Assembly (NCBI RefSeq): GCF_000346465.2
Contig: NC_034012.1
Location: forward strand, 25,387,107 to 25,451,106
Direction: 5' to 3'
Length of the DNA: 64,000 nt
Source: Prunus persica
Lineage: Eukaryota; Streptophyta; Magnoliopsida; Rosales; Rosaceae
The notes beneath the pieces were generated by a model. It saw nothing but the letters and a program-made list of their open reading frames with translations. It did no database searches and had not been told where the DNA came from. Of the stretch, positions 57,991 to 64,000 are shown piece after piece. The position numbers were made by a program, and so were the translations under genes. Each line of letters opens with the position of its first letter. Position 1 is the stretch's first letter.

Positions 57991-60900
57991 ATGAGTGTGA
58001 GAAGAAATGGAGGAAATCGCAAAGGAAAAGATGTCTTGGAAGTCAATAGCCCCAAGGTTGAGCAGTTAACTCATGGTGTAGCAGGCATTAGCCTGGACTC
58101 GGCCCAAGATGACGGAGAGTGGGAGGTAATTTCCAGGAAATCAAAGAACAGAGCTGAAAGCGGTACTGCAAAACAATGGGGTCCTCAGAATTCTAATTCT
58201 AAAGCTTGGGCACAGTTTGATGTTCAGAAGCCAAGTATGAGGAATAGTGGTGGACCAGGAAGGGCTCCTGGGAACTTCTGGCCATCACAAACTGCTGATT
58301 CTAAAAAACCAGCCGGAAGAGGAAATGTAAGGCAGCAGTCTTCTGCTAAGGTTTCCGAAAACAACCATGTGGCTCCGCAACAAGTAGTTCACCCTCCGCT
58401 GGACCACGGATGGAACTGGCAATCCAGAGCGGGTTTCCCTCAACCCAAGGGTTCAGATGATGGCCAGGGAAACTATGACAAGGACGGCGATGTGTCTGCT
58501 GCTACGGCTAATGGTGATGATGACAACTCTGATGCTGTGGGTGATAGTGATGATGAGCTATTTAGTGATGAGTTTGATTCGGATTCAAGTGAAAAGAGTC
58601 ATGAAACTCGAAAGAGTAGCAGATGGTTCAAGAAATTCTTTGAGATTTTGGATAGTTTAACTGTTGATGAGATTAATGATCCTGCCAGGCAGTGGCACTG
58701 TCCTGCATGCCAAGGTGGTCCTGGTGCCATTGACTGGTACCGAGGCCTGCAACCCCTAATGACACATGCCAAAACAAAAGGATCAAAGAGGGTGATGCTC
58801 CATAGAGAGCTTGCGGAGCTTTTGGATGAGGAGTTGCAGAGGAAGGGAACTACAGTTATACCTGCCGGTGAAGCATTCGGTAAGTGGAAAGGTTTAAAAG
58901 ATGAGGAAAAGGATCATGAAATTGTGTGGCCTCCAATGGTTGTCATCATGAACACTAGACTTGAGCAGGATGAGAATGAAAAGGTATGAATGATGTTTTT
59001 CTTGCTTGAAAGTATTTTATGTAATCAAATTACTATGTCAAATATAGGTGCACATTGTCATGATTACTGCTAAAGGTTCCTTGTCTTGGTATCATTCCAC
59101 TCCTTATTTTCTGTTGCTTTTGAATTTCAGTGGATTGGTATGGGAAATCAGGAGCTTCTTGACTACTTCAGCTCTTATGCGGCTGTGAGGGCTCGGCACT
59201 CATATGGTCCACGGGGACACCGTGGGATTAGTATTTTGATCTTTGAAGCGTCTGCGAGGGGTTATTTAGAGGCTGAGCGTCTGCACAAGCATTTTACAGA
59301 GCAAGGAACAGACAGAGATGCTTGGGATCATCGTCGTGTCTTATTTCATTCAGGTGGGAAGCGACAGCTTTATGGGTACATGGCGGTGAAAGAAGACTTG
59401 GACATATTTAACCAGCATTCCCAAGGTCTCTCTCTCTCTCTCTCTCTCTCTCCACCCATGCCACGCTCTATGTTTGTGTCTCTTTTGGGTGGTGTACAAA
59501 ACAATGAGCTTTCACTTAAATCCTTTAAGTTCACATGCTAGCTTTGATACATTGGATTTCTCTCTGCTATTAAGATCTGTGCCTAATGTTATATATGGAC
59601 GTCTTACATGTTTCTATCACTAATTAGGTAAATCGAAGCTGAAATTTGAGATGAGATCCTACCAGGAGATGCTTTATTGTAATCTGTATTTCTTGTCACT
59701 ACAAGAAAAAAGTCCTTTCACAGCGCTCATTGGGCGTTGTTGAAGGGTATTGACAACACACGGCGCATGTTGTGGAAGCCGATGTCGTTAAAAGGTCAAG
59801 GCCCTTCGACAACAGGCTTTGCATGTGGTCGTTGATTTAAGTGCTCGTTGTCCATGCCATTAACGGCAACGTGCACACATTGTAGAATCAATGGACAACA
59901 ACGTGTTCGGCATGTTGTTGTATGTCTTATTGACAACGTTCATAGACATGTTGTTGTTTCAATTTTAACAACAGTCTTTGCACGTTGTGATAATAAATAT
60001 TTATAATAAAAAAAAAATTATATTCATAATCACCTTATAACAATAGAGTTGATCCATAAATTCAAGCTTTAGTTAAGTGTGACTATTTTCTTCCTTCCCA
60101 ATCATAATATAACCTTTGATAAAATAAAAATCATAATGTAACCCATAATAAAGAGTTTTCATTCAAAAAATAACTCCATAGAAAGATTCATTGTCAACTT
60201 ACATTTATCCATATGAAGGGAAATTGAACTATGCATAGTATAATTACAATTTAAAATCCTTGTAAAGCATTATCAAGAAACCTGATTAGTTGTGTTTCAA
60301 ACCCTTTGTCCAATTGCGGAATATTATCTAACCAATGTGCACCTATCATTCCAAGAAGCACCCATACTATCCATCTTAAGGTCGCACAGAAGTTCTGAAC
60401 AAAAAAAAATCAAACAAGACAATTTTAATAGTTAAGAAATTGCAAATTTAGGAATAGAAAGTTTGCAAAACTAGTAACCTATGATTAGCCATTAACTCAA
60501 TCCAACCAACTAAACTATGTTCTTATCTTTCTCTAAGTTTGAGATGAACTATAGTAAGAGAGGAAGTTAAATTAGAGAAAATGCATAACAGAACAGAGAA
60601 CAAAGATCTTTAACAATCAATCCCCTCAAGGCTCAATCAAAGATATGGTAGTTTAGAGAGTAATATACAACATATCAGGGGAAAAAATTATTGTACTTAT
60701 ATTATCATAATACAGCAAGTTTAATGCAGAGACGTACAGGAAAGGTTAACATCAATATCTGTCCAACGGGAGGACCCTTAATGCGCCCTTTCCTTCTATT
60801 TTCTTCTTCCTAAGCCAAACAATAATCACAATCATACATGATGCAAATTATTTCGTTAGAAGACAAAATTGCATAGCTACAATATTGGCAAAAATTAGAA

Positions 60901-61799
60901 GACAAAATGCAAATTGCTTTGTAGCCAGACATGAAATTTTCATAAAACAATTGAAAATAAGTATGTACAAGAAGACTATTATGATCTTATATCTGTTTGC
61001 ACTGAAAAACCTTACTCAAGTTTTCTGGCCTAAACTGAAATTATTCATAACCAAGACAAGATACCCAACAAAAACATATGTCAAAATTAACACACAAAAT
61101 GCAAAAGAAGTTGAAGGAAAAATCCGAAACTCACCCCTATTAAAGGGACAGCTTTTGAAAGATGAAAGCTTACCCATTTGTTAAAGGGAACCAAAATCAA
61201 CACATGTAATCAGCACAAAACCAGTATCAAAACCTGTAATATGAAGGAATCTGATGAAAGTTAAAATTAATCCTTGAAGGCATATCCACTCAGAAAATTT
61301 TGAGGGAATATAAATTATATATATATCATAGAAAAAAGGCATTCATAAGCACATGAAGAGCCTTAAACACACTATTTAATGTATATTATAAAAATATATA
61401 TATTAAGTGAACAAAATCGAAACAGTGAACAAAACCAAACAATCCAAATAGTAATATAAACCCAAATATTATATTACCAAAATCAAATGAACAATCCAAC
61501 AAAAATCAAACCTTCGCACTAAAATTTTGTACCTGGAGGCCACTCAATTTTTTCCTAAATGAGGCTGAGCAAGTTAGTGGTGGAAAGATGCTGGTGGGCT
61601 CGGTGATGAAGGCCAATACCTGCAAAGAACAACAAATATTAGGATTGGCCTTAAGAATTGTAGATCTAAGACAAAAGAAGTAGTGGTTCGCGATGAGAGA
61701 GCAAAGCATTGAGGGATTTGATGACGGCGATAAGAGATTGAGAGGCTGTGAAGTTGGCAATGACAGAGGCAGTGGATGATGAGCAAAGAGAGGATCCAT

Positions 61800-61851
<52 letters not shown>

Positions 61852-62767
61852 TGGGATGGAGCAAAAGAGGTTGGGATATTGGATTTTTCCCTAGGTTTAG
61901 CAGTGTGAGAGTGATTTGCAAAAGAAAGAGGGGCTGTGAAATATTATTCAGAAAAAAGAGGGGTTTTAAAAAACTTTCGAATGTTTTAATATTTTGAAAG
62001 AGAGGGAGTTCTCCCGCATAATTTTTGCGTATATTTCCTTTAAAAAAATGAAACAAGTTGACAACATGGTTTGCACGTTGTAGAACTTAAAGATATCACA
62101 ACACGCATGTTTGCGTTGCGAAATTTTTTCTAAATTTCATTTTGACAACGCGTATTAAAGGAACGTTGTTATAAGTAGCGTACTACAACGTGCACTTGGT
62201 GCATGTTGTCAAAAGTATACTTCCACAACGTGAAATAGACGCACGTTGTTAGTGGCATGTTGTCAAAAGCTATTTTTCTTGTAGTGTGTTCATTTTGGCA
62301 GATGTACTTGCTCTTTCGTTTAATTTTGCTTGCTTAATCATCTATTTATTTATTTATTTTTGGGTGTGAAAAGATGTATCTGCAAGAACAATTTTTCAAA
62401 GACCAAATCAAAATAATTCATGAATCAAGGGATGCAAAGGAAGAAAGCTTTGAGAGGCTGCAGCAGGAAGAACGTGACAAGGTGAAGCAGTCGTATGTCA
62501 ATCCTTCAAATGGAGAGGAAAAGAAATACAGGTAAGTAGTGTGTTAAAGAATGTGTATTGACTAGAGAAAGTTAGGACCCCAATGCATGTCCTAAAGCGG
62601 TGCTTCTAGTTTTGTTTGATTTTTATTTCTTTTGTACTCCTGGCTTTAGGTCGGCGGAAATTGATAACTTCATCAAGTCTCAAGAAAAAGAGATGGAAGA
62701 ATTTGTGGAAGAGAGAGATATTGATGGGGATCGGGATCCGGAGACAGGTCACCAACCACATACATGA
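57991..62767 (+). pseudogene. SGS3: SUPPRESSOR OF GENE SILENCING 3, disrupted by two transposons
   Basis: Coding blocks: 57991-58983, 59131-59425, 59628-59671, then after the CACTA element 62374-62531 and 62650-62721. SGS3 binds double-stranded RNA with RDR6 in cytoplasmic bodies and is needed for trans-acting siRNA production and antiviral silencing. Block 1 (331 residues) has the family N terminus (SLDSAQDDGEWEV), an acidic stretch at 176-200 and the zf-XS domain (QWHCPACQGGPGAIDWYRGL, 234-253). The XS domain spans residues about 311-430. Then KSKLKFEMRSYQEM starts the coiled coil, but about 65 residues normally following are absent and the protein resumes at MYLQEQFFKDQIK. At 62722 an LTR element cuts the last exon; reading through adds about 15 foreign residues to a TGA at 62765-62767. 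The normal C-terminal end (roughly 40 residues) is lost. The N-terminal half looks well preserved, so decay is recent or it is a partial duplicate. Confidence 0.9.
59697..62286. mobile_element. Non-autonomous CACTA transposon, TSD TGT
   Basis: It begins CACTACAAGAAAAA and ends TTTTTCTTGTAGTG, the signature CACTA inverted repeat. TGT is present at 59694-59696 and 62287-62289, the 3-bp duplication of the superfamily. Both ends carry many subterminal copies of ACAACGTGC / GCACGTTGT-type words over about 250-300 bp. The 2.6-kb interior shows no transposase; it has an (AG)n run at about 61803-61847. Confidence 0.93.
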
Positions 62768-63070
62768 GCACCGAAATCTAGGGCTAGTGCAAACTCACAT
62801 ATATCGTAGCAAATCCATGCCACAAATAAACTATTTTATTAATCATCAACATATCTCCCTTGCAACTATTACATTAGCCTTATTTATAGGCTTTACAAGA
62901 CTTGGGCACCAAGGCTACTTGGTCCAAAAGTAAACTAATTAATTATAAAATTACACATAAATAATAAAAGATATCCTAAAACTACCTAAATAAGAAAATA
63001 ACAATATATCATGAAATAACTAATTAAATGTAAAATATCTATCTTGATCCACCACTATGCTCCTGCATCA
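62722..63070 (-). repeat. 3' LTR of the young element
   Basis: Plus-strand text runs from TGATGGGGATCGGG to CTCCTGCATCA. Minus-strand reading starts TGATGCAGGAGCAT, as in the solo LTR at 5498-5836. Confidence 0.92.
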
Positions 63071-63867
63071 GACTCCCATGGTTGGAAAGAATTCGTCCTC
63101 GAATTCAAGCCTTTGATTGTGGAAAATCCGAGTAGAATCTTCAATTGCTTCATATTAATTCTAGATCTTTTAGCATCCAATTGAAACCTTCCTTTCCAAA
63201 TAAAAAGATATTTGGAATATTTCGTTATTCTTGGCTTCTTACTCCCTCTAGCAATGCAAATGTTTCTCTCTAGAATCTTCAAACGATTGACAAAATCAAC
63301 CAGATTTTTGGCAACCTTCCAAGTGAAAATATTAATGCCCATAAAATCAATAATATCTTCGAAAGTTTTCTCAATTCTCATCTCGTCACTATTCTGGTCA
63401 ATAAATTGCTTATCAAAATTGCTTTGAACACTCAAACAATTTTCATTGCAATTTTCACAGTTGCAAGGATCAAATACTGGAGGTAAATCCAAATTTAATA
63501 ACTTCGATGAATAACAAGATGCACCAAAATTACCAAATTCATTTATACCTTCAAAGACACAATAAGAATAACCGTGCCCCTCTTCACTTGACTCACACAG
63601 CGGAGCGTAATAATGAAAAGGGCTATCACCCTCGTACTCCCCGTCGAGACTCTCACGGCTTAGAGTGTCGATGCGAGCTACTCGGTTCAGATAAGGGTTC
63701 ACACATCCCTCCCCGTCAGAACTCTTACCTATCTGGGTTTGAGCTTCAATGCGAGCAATGCGTTCCATAAGTTGCCGTAGCATCCTCCTAATTTCCTCCA
63801 TATCGTTGTAGTTGTTAAAACGACCCTTCATCCAAAAACCTCCCCGATATAGCAGATCTTGAGCCAT
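63055..63867 (-). CDS. 270-residue protein of a non-autonomous LTR element
   Basis: The ATG lies one base after the primer-binding site and the frame is intact to a stop just inside the 3' LTR. The N terminus (MAQDLLYRGGFWMKG, then MEEIRRMLRQLMERIARIEA) is a likely coiled coil, as in the first residues of some gypsy gag proteins. The middle has a Cys cluster, FDPCNCENCNENC, not spaced like a CCHC knuckle. A basic C-terminal half (ARGSKKPRITKYSKYL, LDAKRSRINMKQLK) ends SRTNSFQPWESDAGA, which resembles the extreme C terminus of gypsy pol proteins. No protease, RT or integrase motif. I infer a chimera of gag start and pol end with unknown material between. Confidence 0.7.
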   Translation of the reverse strand: MAQDLLYRGGFWMKGRFNNYNDMEEIRRMLRQLMERIARIEAQTQIGKSSDGEGCVNPYLNRVARIDTLSRESLDGEYEGDSPFHYYAPLCESSEEGHGYSYCVFEGINEFGNFGASCYSSKLLNLDLPPVFDPCNCENCNENCLSVQSNFDKQFIDQNSDEMRIEKTFEDIIDFMGINIFTWKVAKNLVDFVNRLKILERNICIARGSKKPRITKYSKYLFIWKGRFQLDAKRSRINMKQLKILLGFSTIKGLNSRTNSFQPWESDAGA

Positions 63868-63868
63868 A

Positions 63869-63880
63869 GCTCTGATACCA
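63869..63880 (-). other. tRNA-Met primer-binding site
   Basis: Minus strand TGGTATCAGAGC two bases after the LTR end: the standard initiator-Met tRNA primer site of plant LTR retrotransposons. Confidence 0.9.
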
Positions 63881-63882
63881 AT

Positions 63883-64000
63883 TGATGGGGATCGGGATCC
63901 GGAGACAGGTCACCAACCACATACACGAGCACCGAAATCTAGGGCTAGTGCAAACTCACATATATCGTAGCAAATCCATGCCACAAATAAACTATTTTAT
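63883..64000 (-). repeat. 5' LTR of the young element (partial, window edge)
   Basis: 118 bp identical to 62722-62839 apart from one C/T difference in a CpG (62765 against the matching base at 63926). Confidence 0.9.

Larger units (their letters stand above)
62722..64000 (-). mobile_element. Young non-autonomous LTR retrotransposon, cut by window end
   Basis: Left LTR 62722-63070 (349 bp) and right LTR from 63883 are direct repeats. On the minus strand the order is LTR, primer-binding site TGGTATCAGAGC, one 270-residue frame, LTR. Over the 118 bp of the right LTR present in the window there is one difference by eye, so insertion is recent. The total is about 1.5 kb, too small for pol, so it depends on enzymes in trans. 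The 5 bp before it is GATAT; the other TSD copy lies beyond the window. Confidence 0.92.

Noticed and set aside
59131..59541. Extension of the SGS3 XS exon through the CT repeat to a stop at 59541
   Set aside because: The family sequence ends at HSQG and continues at 59628 in the right phase, so the CT run belongs to an intron.
61574..62056. 160-residue minus-strand frame within the CACTA element as a possible transposase
   Set aside because: It is carried by an (AG)n run giving Ser-Leu repeats and has no transposase motif.

Overview
This is plant nuclear DNA from a eudicot. It has spliced genes with AT-rich introns, PHD-finger, SFT2 and SGS3 proteins of plant type, and dense nested LTR retrotransposons, Helitrons, CACTA and PIF/Harbinger elements. 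The general look of the repeats and proteins would fit Rosaceae, but I cannot prove the family from sequence alone. No bacterial, organellar or CRISPR features were seen. Cellular coding sequence is a small minority of the window and transposable elements (TEs) dominate.

Layout. 0-9.5 kb: two weak candidate exons of an unrecognised gene, an antisense LINE fragment between them, a solo LTR with a clean GAATC target-site duplication (TSD) and a deleted LTR element with a GAGTT TSD. 9.5-20.4 kb: an Athila-type Ty3/gypsy element on the minus strand, with gag, protease, RT-RNase H and integrase all readable but broken by stops, frameshifts and lost catalytic residues; a PIF/Harbinger element sits in its 3' part. 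20.4-22.7 kb: short repeat remnants. 22.7-27.7 kb: an intact five-exon PHD-finger gene. 28.0-29.4 kb: a Harbinger element with Helitron copies nested inside. 29.9-35.7 kb: an intact six-exon SFT2-like vesicle-trafficking gene whose last intron is 3 kb and holds a terminal-inverted-repeat (TIR) element. 39.1-46.5 kb: an old LTR-LTR element with gag and integrase remnants. 46.5-49.5 kb: a decayed Ty1/copia element ending in a 261-bp LTR. 50.2-56.8 kb: hAT-like and other DNA elements, a Helitron, and an inverted solo LTR of the 39-46 kb family. 58.0-62.8 kb: a broken SGS3 gene. 62.7 kb to the end: a very young non-autonomous LTR retrotransposon inserted in the last SGS3 exon.

How it fits together. 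The two intact genes are housekeeping or regulatory genes in gaps of a TE nest. The most striking point is that SGS3, a component of the RNA-silencing machinery that restrains TEs and viruses, is here interrupted by two unrelated TEs and also lacks an internal coiled-coil segment, so this copy is most likely a pseudogene. The mutations in the Athila-like element fit decay driven by cytosine methylation.
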